DNA from: Leuconostoc gelidum subsp. gelidum KCTC 3527
GTDB lineage: Bacteria > Bacillota > Bacilli > Lactobacillales > Lactobacillaceae
DNA length: 64,000 nucleotides
Reading direction: 5' to 3'
Assembly (NCBI RefSeq): GCF_000166715.1
Contig: NZ_AEMI01000003.1
Span: forward strand, 62,001-126,000
Part shown: positions 34,791 through 44,292 of the stretch, in pieces
Layout: each line of letters opens with the position of its first letter
Numbering within the stretch: the stretch's first letter is position 1
Made by a program: the position numbers and the translations under genes
Notes under the pieces: model-generated
Database searches by the model: none
What the model saw: the letters and a program-made list of their open reading frames with translations, nothing else
What the model was told of the DNA's origin: nothing

Positions 34791-35774
34791 TTAGCTTTGG
34801 TTAATCCCTTCATAAAGAGTCACATCTAGCATATAAGTAGATTGTGTTGGTACATTCATCATACGGTTTTCTAAAACAGTCACGGCAGTATCTGCTAAAT
34901 CATTTATAGGTTGAACGATTGTTGGCATGTTTGGTAAAACAGTGCGTATTAAATTTGTGCCATCAAATCCAATCACCAATGGCTGATTATTGGCGTTTGT
35001 ATACTTTCGTTGAATTAAGGATAAAATTTGTGCAGCTTCAACGTCATTACCAGCAAATATACCATCGACATTGGGATGTTCGTCTAATAATCTAGAAAAG
35101 ATAATGTCTTTTTCGCCATGGGATAGTTCAAATTCTACTTCCCAATGATGCGGTGTAAAATGATGTTTTTTTATTGTATCGATATAACCTTGATGTCTAA
35201 GACTACTAGGCATATTTGGGTAAGTGTGACCACTGGTATGGACTATGTGTTTAGCACCTTGATCAATTAAATATTGTGTGGCTAAAACACCACCATGATA
35301 GTTATCTACGGAAATAGTCGGAATCTCATCGTTTAGAATACGTTCAACTGAAACGATGGGTAACCCACTATATTTATTATAGGTTTGTATATTAAAATTG
35401 TGCGTTCCCACGATCAAACCATCAACTTGATGAGAGAGCAACTGTCTGAGATAGTGCTCTTCTTTTTTTTCATCATACATTGAATCGCCCACAATTACTG
35501 TATATCCTTTGAGATATAACTTTTTTTCCAATAATTCCACGAGCTCACCAAAAAAAGGATGCGCAATTGCAGGGAAAAGTAATCCGATAATATGTGTTTT
35601 TTTCTTTTGTAACTGTTGGGCGGCAGCGTTTGGTTGATAATTTAATTGGGACATTGCCTGATATACATTATCAATTGTTTTTTGGCTTAAATAGCCACGA
35701 TTATTTAGAACGCGTGATACAGTTGTTTTTGATACACCCGCTAATTTTGCGACATCTTCAAGTTTATAGCTCAT
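34791..35774 (-). CDS. scrR: Sucrose operon repressor, LacI family
   Basis: Repressor of 327 residues. LEDVAKLAGVSKTTVSRVLN is a complete LacI helix-turn-helix, followed by a sugar-binding domain (IGLLFPAIAHPFFGELVE; DGIFAGNDVEAA; IGFDGTNLIRTVLP). The start is the ATG at 35774, with GGAA upstream. It follows the scrB-like gene on the same strand after a terminator-like hairpin, so it is the natural local regulator. The palindrome before the permease gene at 38664 could be its operator as well as a cre site. Confidence 0.8.
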   Translation of the reverse strand: MSYKLEDVAKLAGVSKTTVSRVLNNRGYLSQKTIDNVYQAMSQLNYQPNAAAQQLQKKKTHIIGLLFPAIAHPFFGELVELLEKKLYLKGYTVIVGDSMYDEKKEEHYLRQLLSHQVDGLIVGTHNFNIQTYNKYSGLPIVSVERILNDEIPTISVDNYHGGVLATQYLIDQGAKHIVHTSGHTYPNMPSSLRHQGYIDTIKKHHFTPHHWEVEFELSHGEKDIIFSRLLDEHPNVDGIFAGNDVEAAQILSLIQRKYTNANNQPLVIGFDGTNLIRTVLPNMPTIVQPINDLADTAVTVLENRMMNVPTQSTYMLDVTLYEGINQS

Positions 35775-35799
35775 TATTTTACATTCCATTTATAATTAA

Positions 35800-35833
35800 T
35801 TAAAAAAATGCTTATCAACATATTGATAAGCAT
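35800..35833 (-). terminator. Intrinsic terminator after scrB
   Basis: On the minus strand ATGCTTATCAA and TTGATAAGCAT pair perfectly around a 4-base loop and are followed by a run of seven T. It separates scrB from scrR. Confidence 0.82.
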
Positions 35834-35877
35834 GTCATTTCAATTAAAGTATACTACAAAAAGTGTGGATTAAAATA

Positions 35878-37302
35878 TTAAATCGTCTGACTATCAAGGC
35901 GATATGTTGTGAATTGACCTGATATGGTACTATTATCATCCGAGACCAACGATATGACAGGTGTTCCAGTGATGTAAAATCTTTCTGTAAATACTGCTTC
36001 ACCTTGTTGAACAAATATTTCGATCACACTATGATCCACAAATATATTAAAGTCTAGTTGATCTAGTTCATTTACAAAGGCGTATCTTGGATCATTTGGG
36101 TGATCTATGTGGTTAAGGACAAAAGTATGTGTATCTTTGTCAAAATGAAGCGAGATAATGTCATTATTTAAGACATCTTTTACATATAGGGAGACAGTGC
36201 TAGTAGCTAATGTTGCTTTAATTTCAATAGCACTGTTATGCTGAGATAATGTTGTTGTTGGTGATAAGGTACCTTGACATAGTGTCTCCTGTCTCAAGCT
36301 ACTCGTTTCCGCAACAGGTTGCATAGAAAGATGGTCATCATTTAAAATTAATTGTCTTGGCAATGTTAATAAACCTGTCCAACCATCAGATTTTTCATTA
36401 AACTTGCTTTCCCACATGTCGGCCCAACCAATAACAATGCGTCGTCCGTCGGGGGAAAGCATTGTTTGTGAGGCATAAAAGTCATGTCCGTGATCTAGTT
36501 CTTGAAAGTGATTTCGCTCAAATTTTTGCGTCGTATAGTCAAACTGACCAATAAAATAGCCAGTTTGGTATAAATTTTTAAATTTATATGCTTGTGGTTG
36601 AATATTCATAGGTGACATTAGGAGAATTTCTTTGCCATTCAATGTGAAAAAGTCAGGACATTCCCACATATCTCCCTCAGCTGCGATAGACTGTGATTGA
36701 TCTAAAACACCTAAATACTGCCATTCAAAAAGATCTGTTGATTGGTACAAAATAGCGCGTCCGAAGCCATTGTTTGACTGATTACCTAATATAATATAAT
36801 AGAATCCATTATGTTCCCATATTTTTGGATCTCGAAAATGATGTGAACTGTCGTCTGGAGCCTGTGAAATAATAGGATTATTCGCATACTTAGTAAAGTG
36901 AATACCATCATCACTGTAAGCTAGGTTTTGATTTTGCCAGAAGTGTTCTGGATCGTTATCGCCATAGTAGTGATGACCTGTATAAACAAGCCATAGACGG
37001 CCGTCCTTAACGATGGCACTACCAGAAAATACACCATCAGTATCTTCAGAATCGCCGGGCGTAAGCGCGATTGGTAAATCTTCCCAGTGAATTAAATCGC
37101 GGCTACGCTTATGACCCCAATGCATTGGTCCCCATTGTGCAGCATAAGGATAGTGTTGATAAAAAATATGATAATAGCCCTGAAAATACACGAAGCCATT
37201 GGGGTCGTTCATCCAGCCATTTGTTGGGGCAACATGATAATTTGGCCTGTAACGTGTATTAGTTATAGGAATGAAGTTTTCTTCGGTTAGTTGTTTTGTC
37301 AT
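35878..37302 (-). CDS. scrB: Sucrose-6-phosphate hydrolase / beta-fructofuranosidase (GH32)
   Basis: Glycoside hydrolase of 474 residues. It has GWMNDPNG with the Asp nucleophile (about residue 32), HFRDPKI (transition-state Asp) and MWECPDFF with the Glu acid/base, the three GH32 signatures. The C-terminal beta-sandwich ends DHSVIEIFVQQG. It hydrolyses sucrose, sucrose-6-phosphate or short fructans in the cytoplasm (no signal peptide). The partner gene upstream is an MFS permease rather than a PTS, so free sucrose or an oligosaccharide is likely to be the imported form. Confidence 0.9.
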   Translation of the reverse strand: MTKQLTEENFIPITNTRYRPNYHVAPTNGWMNDPNGFVYFQGYYHIFYQHYPYAAQWGPMHWGHKRSRDLIHWEDLPIALTPGDSEDTDGVFSGSAIVKDGRLWLVYTGHHYYGDNDPEHFWQNQNLAYSDDGIHFTKYANNPIISQAPDDSSHHFRDPKIWEHNGFYYIILGNQSNNGFGRAILYQSTDLFEWQYLGVLDQSQSIAAEGDMWECPDFFTLNGKEILLMSPMNIQPQAYKFKNLYQTGYFIGQFDYTTQKFERNHFQELDHGHDFYASQTMLSPDGRRIVIGWADMWESKFNEKSDGWTGLLTLPRQLILNDDHLSMQPVAETSSLRQETLCQGTLSPTTTLSQHNSAIEIKATLATSTVSLYVKDVLNNDIISLHFDKDTHTFVLNHIDHPNDPRYAFVNELDQLDFNIFVDHSVIEIFVQQGEAVFTERFYITGTPVISLVSDDNSTISGQFTTYRLDSQTI

Positions 37303-37349
37303 TTTTGTTGACTCCTTTGTATGAAAATTAATATTGGTTTTGACTATGA

Positions 37350-38639
37350 TTATATTTTGGCTAATGGCGTACCATTAACATCTTGAGAATCTTTTTTAAG
37401 AACGAAGAAAGCATAAATACCAGCTAATAAAACCATGACCGAAATCACATGAAATGTGTTTTGATAACCAACATGATCTCGTAGTATTCCTAATGGTGTG
37501 GATAAAATAACTTGACCTATTTGAGCAGCAATTTGAAACCCAATCATATATAATGAGGCAGATAATTTTGTGTTAAAGTGTAGTGTGAAATAGCGGAAAA
37601 TTGATAACGTAAACATTGGTACCTCTAATGAATGCAACATTTTAATAGCAGAAACAGTGTACGGGTTCGTATTAAAACCACAGAGGCCGATACGCATAAA
37701 CATAATAACTACACCAATCATCAATGTACGTTTGACACCAATTTTTCTCATTATAATTGGAACAACACCTAGCATAATCGCTTCAAAAAATACTTGTATG
37801 CTGTTAAGGGTGCCATATGCATGTTGACCCAGAGCTGGACTTGAGAATAACTTTGTATAGAAGTCAGGGAACATTTGCGAATCAAATATCGTATAAAAAG
37901 TCCAACTGAAGATAATAAAGATGATAACTTGCCATAGTTCTGGTAATTTGAGTAAATGTAGCATATCTGACAATTTTGGAATTGAATCTTCGCGTGCTAA
38001 GTCTGAGATGGCTTGTTTAGCATCACGTTCTTCTTTAGGCACCCAAAAGATAAGGTTGGCAAGCAAAAGAATGCCAAAAATAGATCCGAACCAAAAGTTC
38101 AATTGGGGGTTAATGACAAATAGAAGCCCTGCTAGTAAAGCAACAATTGCATATCCAAAAGATCCCCATGCACGTGCTTGGCCATATTCAAAAGAAAAAA
38201 CACGGCTGAATCTTTCTGTAACAGCTTCTAAAATACCAACTGCTGACAAGAATCCTGTAGATAAGACAATAGCGCCAACCCACATGCCAATCACAAAATG
38301 GTTGGTTAAAAGTGGTGCGTATACCCAGATGAAAAAAGGGCCGATTAGAGTTGAGATGATAGCATTAAAGATTAGTAAGTATCTTTTTATAAACAGCCTA
38401 TCTTGAATTGCACCGTATACAAACATAAGTATCAAACTGAATAAAGAATTAGCTGAAAAAATTGTACCCACTTGCGCGCCAGATAAGCCTAAACCGCCGT
38501 TGCTTGTTGGGGATGTTAACCAGAGTTGATAGAAACTCCACCAGATGCCCCAAGAGGCAAAAAACAGTAACATACTTGTAGAACTTTGAAGATAAGATGC
38601 GTTTTTGAAAGAACGCAGTCTGCTTTTAGTAGAATTCAT
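37350..38639 (-). CDS. Oligosaccharide:H+ symporter, LacY/CscB-type MFS permease
   Basis: Membrane protein of 429 residues with about 12 helices in the oligosaccharide:H+ symporter family. The N-terminus SSTSMLLFFASWGIWWSFYQ and the motif FVYGAIQDRLFIKRYL after helix 2 resemble CscB and RafB-type carriers. It precedes the GH32 gene in the same operon, so sucrose or a fructosyl-oligosaccharide is the most likely substrate. A perfect cre-like palindrome lies directly upstream (38664-38683), which explains glucose repression. Confidence 0.85.
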   Translation of the reverse strand: MNSTKSRLRSFKNASYLQSSTSMLLFFASWGIWWSFYQLWLTSPTSNGGLGLSGAQVGTIFSANSLFSLILMFVYGAIQDRLFIKRYLLIFNAIISTLIGPFFIWVYAPLLTNHFVIGMWVGAIVLSTGFLSAVGILEAVTERFSRVFSFEYGQARAWGSFGYAIVALLAGLLFVINPQLNFWFGSIFGILLLANLIFWVPKEERDAKQAISDLAREDSIPKLSDMLHLLKLPELWQVIIFIIFSWTFYTIFDSQMFPDFYTKLFSSPALGQHAYGTLNSIQVFFEAIMLGVVPIIMRKIGVKRTLMIGVVIMFMRIGLCGFNTNPYTVSAIKMLHSLEVPMFTLSIFRYFTLHFNTKLSASLYMIGFQIAAQIGQVILSTPLGILRDHVGYQNTFHVISVMVLLAGIYAFFVLKKDSQDVNGTPLAKI

Positions 38640-38663
38640 AATGAAACCTTTCTTTATTTAGTT

Positions 38664-38683
38664 TTATGTAAACGCTTACATAA
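38664..38683. promoter_or_regulatory. Perfect cre-like / LacI operator palindrome
   Basis: A 14-base core TGTAAACGCTTACA (38667-38680) inside a longer perfect palindrome. It fits the CcpA cre consensus exactly and is equally a good ScrR operator. It lies at the promoter of the permease-scrB operon. Confidence 0.8.
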
Positions 38684-38767
38684 AATATTATAAGGTTTTG
38701 TGTTCAATGTGTCAACCGATTGCTATACATTTTTACCAATTGCGTGATCACTCTTGTCAAATACGCG

Positions 38768-38786
38768 TTGCAACCAACAGTTGCAA
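38768..38786. repeat. Inverted repeat upstream of XRE-ABC gene
   Basis: TTGCAAC (38768-38774) and GTTGCAA (38780-38786) with a 5-base spacer, about 115 bp before the XRE-ABC fusion gene. Possible operator for its helix-turn-helix domain. Confidence 0.45.
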
Positions 38787-38900
38787 TCTCAGCAAATAAA
38801 GGGTTACAGCAATATTAGTTATAAGATTTCAAAAAATGCTATTTCATGTATAATCAAATTCATAAGTGGTGCAATCTAAAGATGATAGGAGAAATGGCAT

Positions 38901-39791
38901 ATGAAAAATGTTTTTAAATCACAATTGTGCTTGCTGAGACAAAAAAAGAGTTTGTCACAGGAGGCTTTAGCTCAGAAATTATATGTGTCTCGGCAGTCCG
39001 TATCTAAATGGGAACATGGTGATGCTGAACCAGATATTGATAAATTGATTTCATTGGCAGAGATTTTAGCAGTTGACTTGGATTTTTTATTATCAGGTCA
39101 ACAGAGCAATGAAGAACTGATTATCCGGTTACAGAATATCAGTAAGAAATTCAAAAAGACAGTGCTTAAAGACATTAATTTGTCAGTGTATGGTCGTGAT
39201 CGCATTGCTTTGTTAGGTGCTAATGGGTCTGGAAAGACGACAATTATTAACACAATTGTTGGTTTGGTTAAACCTGATGGCGGACAAGTGAGACGTTTTT
39301 TTAATCCAAGTGATGATCTGAGTGTGATGTCACAAGAGAATGTATTGATTGAATCCTTAAAAGTGCGAGAACACGTGATGCTATCAGCTCAAATTCAAAG
39401 ACAATATTCACCAATATTTGTGACTGAAATGATTAAAAAATTTAATCTCAATGGGCAGTCACAAGTTATTATTAGCCAATTATCTGGTGGTCAAAAAAGA
39501 AGATTGGCATTGTTAATTAGTTTACTTAAACCATCAAAACTCTTAATTTTAGATGAGCCAACAGTGGGGATGGATCTGGAATCAATTGATTTCTTTTGGC
39601 ACTATCTAGATCATGTTGGTGGCAGTGTGATAACGATTACGCATGATTTTAATCAAATCGATAAATATTTTACGCGAGTTGTTTTGTTAAAAAATGGTGT
39701 GATTGACAAAGATGTATCAGTTGCAACAATACATGCCAACAACCAGACAATTGAGCAATGGTATCGTATTAATAATCAGGAAGTTGGGTAG
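38901..39791 (+). CDS. XRE helix-turn-helix fused to ABC ATPase
   Basis: Protein of 296 residues with two parts. Residues about 6-65 are an XRE/Cro domain (LRQKKSLSQEALAQKLYVSR, then QSVSKWEHGDAEPDIDKL). Residues about 75-290 are an ABC ATPase with Walker A GANGSGKTT, a Q-loop variant VMSQENVL, signature LSGGQKRRLALL, Walker B LLILDEPTVGMD and H-loop ITHDFNQID. The stop lies 6 bp before the ABC permease gene. The fusion could make the transporter ATPase report directly on its own expression, acting like a regulator on the operator upstream; that is inference. Confidence 0.85.
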   Translation: MKNVFKSQLCLLRQKKSLSQEALAQKLYVSRQSVSKWEHGDAEPDIDKLISLAEILAVDLDFLLSGQQSNEELIIRLQNISKKFKKTVLKDINLSVYGRDRIALLGANGSGKTTIINTIVGLVKPDGGQVRRFFNPSDDLSVMSQENVLIESLKVREHVMLSAQIQRQYSPIFVTEMIKKFNLNGQSQVIISQLSGGQKRRLALLISLLKPSKLLILDEPTVGMDLESIDFFWHYLDHVGGSVITITHDFNQIDKYFTRVVLLKNGVIDKDVSVATIHANNQTIEQWYRINNQEVG

Positions 39792-39797
39792 CATAGG

Positions 39798-40553
39798 ATG
39801 ATTATCTGGTTGGATATTAAAGAAACATCTCGTAATAAGCGTTTCCTGTTGTTTACACTGATTTTTCCACTGGCTTGGTATAGTATGATGATTAGCATGG
39901 CCAAATCATCGGGATTCTTCACGATGTCAAACGCCTACTTGTGGGTGAGTGCTGCATGTGCAATTGGCATTGCTGGAAATGCGGTGGTAACTTTTTCAAA
40001 AAAAATTAGTCACACTAGAAAGTTTTATCAGCTGCAGGCCCGCACATCAAACTACAGTATGCGACGTTGGTTAATGGATCAAATGGCAGTACAAATTATT
40101 TTAAACTTTGCCATTTGTGTTGTGATTATAGCGGCTGGTTTATTGATGAAGTCGTTGGCGTTCAATTTAAATATTGCTACTATGCTTATATTGTTTTCTT
40201 TGATGGGTATTTACTTGAGTGCTATTGGCTTCTTGTTAGGTATTTTTGTGGATAGTCGAACACTTGATGCGCTCAGTATGCCATTGAGTATGGTCTTTGG
40301 GATGCTCATGGTACGTCTTGATACATGGTTATCTGGAAACGTTATAGTAGCAATCACGGCTGTCCAAAAATTTTCCCCGGGATATTATTTGTTTGGCATC
40401 GTACAGAAAATGATTTTGAAGCAGAATTTTAGTAACGAATTTTTGAAATTTTTACTGAGTTGTTCACTCATGGTAATACCATTTATGGTTATAGTTATTG
40501 TGCAACATAAGAAGCATGTCCCTAGATTGTCAGCAGACGAGGTGACACAATGA
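39798..40553 (+). CDS. ABC-2-type permease, partner of XRE-ABC ATPase
   Basis: Membrane protein of 251 residues with six hydrophobic segments, in the ABC-2 permease class. The first cytoplasmic stretch ETSRNKRFLLFTLIFPLAWY is typical. It follows the XRE-ABC ATPase by 6 bp and overlaps the next small gene by four bases, so the three form an operon. The substrate is unknown; related two-component exporters handle drugs, peptides or lipids. Confidence 0.82.
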   Translation: MIIWLDIKETSRNKRFLLFTLIFPLAWYSMMISMAKSSGFFTMSNAYLWVSAACAIGIAGNAVVTFSKKISHTRKFYQLQARTSNYSMRRWLMDQMAVQIILNFAICVVIIAAGLLMKSLAFNLNIATMLILFSLMGIYLSAIGFLLGIFVDSRTLDALSMPLSMVFGMLMVRLDTWLSGNVIVAITAVQKFSPGYYLFGIVQKMILKQNFSNEFLKFLLSCSLMVIPFMVIVIVQHKKHVPRLSADEVTQ

Positions 40554-40807
40554 TTAATTTGCATGCGTATATTAAAAAGCAGTATGAGTCTGGTGCGTAT
40601 AGCAATTTTGGAGAGCAAATAAAACAACAAACAAACGATTATGATTTGGGCTGTCAACAAGCTCGTCAAGACTTTACCAATCGTAAGCTACGTCATTATC
40701 CTAATGCTTTGTTACGATTTGGAAATGTTATATTACATGATAAGTTAACTGAAGTAACAACATTTGTCCAGGGCTATAATGACCAAATGTGGATATTGCG
40801 TCATTGA
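40550..40807 (+). CDS. Hypothetical protein, 85 residues, in XRE-ABC operon
   Basis: Soluble, charged protein of unknown family with a single Cys (YDLGCQQARQDFTNRK) and an aromatic end (YNDQMWILRH). Its ATG overlaps the permease stop, so it is translated together with the transporter; a terminator follows. It could be an accessory or sensor protein. No signal peptide or membrane helix is seen. Confidence 0.6.
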   Translation: MINLHAYIKKQYESGAYSNFGEQIKQQTNDYDLGCQQARQDFTNRKLRHYPNALLRFGNVILHDKLTEVTTFVQGYNDQMWILRH

Positions 40808-40833
40808 CAAGTTGTTTTAGTATGTATGACACA

Positions 40834-40866
40834 AAAAAACCGAGAATTTCAATTCTCGGTTTTTAT
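40834..40866. terminator. Bidirectional intrinsic terminator
   Basis: AAAACCGAGAATT pairs with AATTCTCGGTTTT around a short loop. It serves the converging XRE-ABC operon and the DUF975 gene, whose stop is inside the hairpin. Confidence 0.88.
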
Positions 40867-41624
40867 AATACGGTTGTTTTTGTAGGTTGTTCACCACGTA
40901 ATGCGATGTAAAATTCGGCTTGAATAGCCAGTGTATAAGGTAAAGTGAATAAATTGGCGAGACCAAAAGTGAAAAAACCTAAGAAGTACCAGCCGATAAG
41001 ACTGAGATACATCATGAATAATTGGCCTTTATAGTCGGTCATTAATTTTTGAGATTGCGCGATATAGTATTTGGTTGACTGAATATCACGCCCAGCGCGT
41101 AGGTCATCACGGTATAAGTACAACGCCTGTGAGTATGAAAAACTCTTGATGATCCCAGGTATGATGAACAGCAATGTCCACAATAACGTATAAACGGCAC
41201 GTAGAAAAGCAATTTGGAATGCAGTACTAGTTAACAAGTTAAAACCAGCTTTAATTGGTGAATCGGGTGTTTTATCAGTTTCGTGCCAATCAATAAAGCC
41301 ACTAACCGAACTTTCAGAAAAGAAATCACTGATGGCTGTCATCAATATGCCAATGACTATAACAATAATCAAAACAATGAGACTCACAATTGTAATGGTA
41401 AGCCAATTGTCTTGGAAAAGGTGCCCCATATTGCTTGCTGTATCGGTTACTTTTTGTGTTGTTGGATTCAAATCTTGTGAAAAAGTGACATCACGAGAAT
41501 TGTGATTCGACATCACACCAAATACAGTGAATATCATCGGAACTAATGATAGTAAAAATGCTGCCTTAAAATGTGTTGTGACACGTGACCACGCGATTTT
41601 TTTAATTTTTCTGTTATTTAGCAT
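40863..41624 (-). CDS. DUF975 family membrane protein
   Basis: Membrane protein of 253 residues with about five helices. IIPGIIKSFSYSQALYLYRD and SQKLMTDYKGQLFMMYLSLI followed by GWYFLGFFTFG are characteristic of DUF975 proteins. Function of the family is unknown. It is a single-gene unit between two terminator-like or AT-rich regions and faces the XRE-ABC operon. Confidence 0.8.
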   Translation of the reverse strand: MLNNRKIKKIAWSRVTTHFKAAFLLSLVPMIFTVFGVMSNHNSRDVTFSQDLNPTTQKVTDTASNMGHLFQDNWLTITIVSLIVLIIVIVIGILMTAISDFFSESSVSGFIDWHETDKTPDSPIKAGFNLLTSTAFQIAFLRAVYTLLWTLLFIIPGIIKSFSYSQALYLYRDDLRAGRDIQSTKYYIAQSQKLMTDYKGQLFMMYLSLIGWYFLGFFTFGLANLFTLPYTLAIQAEFYIALRGEQPTKTTVL

Positions 41625-41846
41625 ATTGTTTGAATTACTCCCACTAATAGTAAAGTAATGGTAACAAGAAAAAGGGATATTTGCAAGTTAAACCTGTTAA
41701 TAGCAGGCCAAAATGAACAACAACCAAAAGACCGAATTTAAGATCATATAGTGTTTAGTTGGTTTGAGTTTAGGAAACGGCGGTTAAATTGGTATAAAGT
41801 GTGCCAAAGTTAAGATAGGTATTACTGTGATTAGATGTTAGGTTGC

Positions 41847-42623
41847 TTATGGTGAAACAATTTGTGCAATGGGGGTGTGTGTCAAATGGAGGAATGTCTG
41901 GCGGAAATCAGCGGGTTTAGTGGGTATTGGTTGTGTGAGCCAAGTAGATATAATTGCCAGTGTGGTCTTAACTGTGAGATCAATGGCGAATTCTCGACTC
42001 ACTGGTGCCGTGCCGAGATTGTAATTTTCAAAGAATGGGGTTGCCCACTTAATGTAGACTTTTTTTAAGAAATATAGCCATTCGCCATTGGCATAGTGAC
42101 CAGTGTAGAGAATCTTTAAAGTATGGTTATTGTCATATAATACGGGTAAAACATAATCAGCAATCATCTCAAAAGGATCTGTTGCTGTACTGGTTGACAA
42201 GGCTGCAATGACTTGAGCATCAACTTGTTTTGCAATGTATTGGAGTATGGCTGATGGTGAGTTAAATAATTTGATTGCATGTTGATGTGCAATACCAGTC
42301 TCTTGAATAATGAGATCAATGTCACAGTACACGCCGTTGTGACGGTATAGCAAAGACAAAAAAGCATCAACAAGCAGTTGGCGTTCAGCAGTGTGAGCCT
42401 TGTCAGTTTGTTGCCCTTCTAAGGCAGACACAATTTCTGGTAGTGGCGTGTTGAAGGTTTTGGCAATAATGGTAAGTGCTGTAATGGGAGGGGTGCTAAT
42501 ACCGCGTTCCCAATTAGAAATGGTTTGACGTGAAACGAATATTTTCTCTGCAAATTCAACTTGTGTGAGGTTATGTCGCGTTCGAATAGTTTGTAAAATG
42601 TGTTGGATAGTATTGAATTTCAT
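41847..42623 (-). CDS. XRE regulator with TetR-like C-terminal domain
   Basis: Regulator of 258 residues. The N-terminal XRE domain is clear (IRTRHNLTQVEFAEKIFVSR, then QTISNWERGISTPP, about 12-50). The rest is all-helical, with FLSLLYRHNGVYCDIDLIIQ and a later IKWATPFFENYN, resembling the ligand-binding half of TetR-like proteins. GGAGAAA precedes the ATG at 42623. It is divergent from a five-gene ABC operon, and the palindrome between them (42654) is probably its operator. Confidence 0.8.
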   Translation of the reverse strand: MKFNTIQHILQTIRTRHNLTQVEFAEKIFVSRQTISNWERGISTPPITALTIIAKTFNTPLPEIVSALEGQQTDKAHTAERQLLVDAFLSLLYRHNGVYCDIDLIIQETGIAHQHAIKLFNSPSAILQYIAKQVDAQVIAALSTSTATDPFEMIADYVLPVLYDNNHTLKILYTGHYANGEWLYFLKKVYIKWATPFFENYNLGTAPVSREFAIDLTVKTTLAIISTWLTQPIPTKPADFRQTFLHLTHTPIAQIVSP

Positions 42624-42653
42624 AAATATTTCTCCGATCAAAGTTTAATTATA

Positions 42654-42671
42654 ACAATAAGCACTTATTGT
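42654..42671. promoter_or_regulatory. Palindromic operator of the XRE regulator
   Basis: ACAATAAG-CA-CTTATTGT, a perfect inverted repeat about 30 bp before the regulator's start and about 130 bp before the divergent ABC operon. Confidence 0.68.
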
Positions 42672-42799
42672 ATCATAAAAATAGATGAGCGTTTAACATA
42701 TAATGATAAATTTGTCGACATAGAATAATGGGCATAGGATATGAATTGCAAATGTTATACTATTTTGTATTATTCAACATGAATTAAGGAGAAAACAGT

Positions 42800-43609
42800 A
42801 TGATTAGTAATTTTTTCTTAAAGCGAATTATTGCTAGTCTTTCCTATAAAGTATTGCTAATAATAACAACATCTATTATGGTGTTAACTTTTTTAGGAAT
42901 ACATCCGTTTAATTATGGATTATACAGAGGTCATACGATATTACGTATGACCTTTGTTCTTGTAGGCAATGGCGAAAGTGCATTTAGTTTTTTGAGCACA
43001 GCGATGTATAGTCTTTTGCCACTTTTTATATTAGGTGGTGTGACCATCAATCAGATCAGCGATCAAAAATCAGGATTTGATGTTGCTATTATGGCAAGAC
43101 TGGGATATAAGAAATATTTGCAACAATTATATATTGGTTCAGGTATGACAAGTGGTCTATTATTCATTGGTCCATTATTACTTAATCATCTTATTGTTCT
43201 TGGTAGTAGGTTAGTGATTACAAAAAGCTATGCTGATCCCATAGGTCCAGAGGTGATCATGCCATTAAAATCAGATCTAATCTGGCATTGGGGCGTCTGG
43301 AGCTGGCAACATCTCTTAATGACTGATATATTGTATAGCTTGGGGAATACTTGGTTGTTCATTATATTTGGAACGGTTTTGGTTTCACTAGGGTTAATCG
43401 TTACAAAATTATATCAACTTGTGTTACTCACATTGGCCATATACTTACCTTTCTGGGCTGGTGGTAGTCTGAGTATCAATAAGTTAATGCAACCATTGAT
43501 ACCAGCTTATTTAAATCACATTATTCTAGGTTATGTGGTCATAACAATTGGGGCTATCGTGTTTAATAGTTTAGTTTATCGTTATTTTGTTAGGTGGCAC
43601 ATATCATGA
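42800..43609 (+). CDS. Membrane protein 1 of five-gene ABC operon
   Basis: Protein of 269 residues with about six hydrophobic segments and no soluble domain. It has no ABC permease signature I recognise. GGAGA precedes the ATG. The next gene starts in its stop codon (ATGA). Position first in the operon and co-translation with two more membrane proteins and an ATPase suggest one subunit of a multi-part ABC exporter, as in LanFEG-type immunity transporters. This assignment is from context. Confidence 0.65.
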   Translation: MISNFFLKRIIASLSYKVLLIITTSIMVLTFLGIHPFNYGLYRGHTILRMTFVLVGNGESAFSFLSTAMYSLLPLFILGGVTINQISDQKSGFDVAIMARLGYKKYLQQLYIGSGMTSGLLFIGPLLLNHLIVLGSRLVITKSYADPIGPEVIMPLKSDLIWHWGVWSWQHLLMTDILYSLGNTWLFIIFGTVLVSLGLIVTKLYQLVLLTLAIYLPFWAGGSLSINKLMQPLIPAYLNHIILGYVVITIGAIVFNSLVYRYFVRWHIS

Positions 43610-44292
43610 GTAAAAAAATTATAAGATGGTTAGGTGTGACTGCCATTATTTTTTGTATATTTTTCTTTACTTGGTATAAATTTGGGATGGTATATGATTT
43701 TGGAGACTGGTCGCGTTATGAAGCCAGTCGTTATTTAGATGCACTGGTGTGGTGGACACTTTTTGTACCACTTTTCTTGGCCATAACAATTAAAAATATA
43801 ACAATAGACTTGCAGAAATTAATGCGACAAAAAAATCGCGTCGCTATTTTTAGGAAAAATGTGCGACAAGGTATACGAGATGCGATCATTTTTGTGATAA
43901 TTATTGGTGTTATGGGTATGATACGAGTACTAGTTATTACAATGACTGCCAATCAATTCAATATTTTTTTATTGCTATGGTCGCTCCAATTAGTTACTGC
44001 TTTTTTGTCGTTAACCATGATGCATATCTTGATGATGGTGATTTATAATGGCACGAATAAACGATGGTTGGCATTAATTGTAGCAACGCTTATTTCTATT
44101 GTGGTAATGGCGACGACAAGCCTGACAGTGCCATTACCTTGGCAATATTATGCGATTGTGAGCATGATTGGAGAATGGCCAGATGTGACGATAGTTATTC
44201 CCTACTTTATGATGGGGATTTGGATATTTGTAATTATTGGTATTTACCTTATTGGTGAATCGAAAGCAAAGTGGCTGCAATGGTACAAATAA
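43606..44292 (+). CDS. Membrane protein 2 of five-gene ABC operon
   Basis: Protein of 228 residues with about six helices. A basic cytoplasmic loop (LQKLMRQKNRVAIFRKNVRQ) follows helix 2. Both ends overlap neighbouring genes by a few bases. It does not match a family I can name. It shares size and topology with the proteins before and after it, so the three could have arisen from one another. Confidence 0.65.
   Translation: MSKKIIRWLGVTAIIFCIFFFTWYKFGMVYDFGDWSRYEASRYLDALVWWTLFVPLFLAITIKNITIDLQKLMRQKNRVAIFRKNVRQGIRDAIIFVIIIGVMGMIRVLVITMTANQFNIFLLLWSLQLVTAFLSLTMMHILMMVIYNGTNKRWLALIVATLISIVVMATTSLTVPLPWQYYAIVSMIGEWPDVTIVIPYFMMGIWIFVIIGIYLIGESKAKWLQWYK

Noticed and set aside
37921-38406. 161-codon plus-strand frame
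   Set aside because: Antisense to the sucrose-type permease; composition and lack of a start site show it is a shadow.
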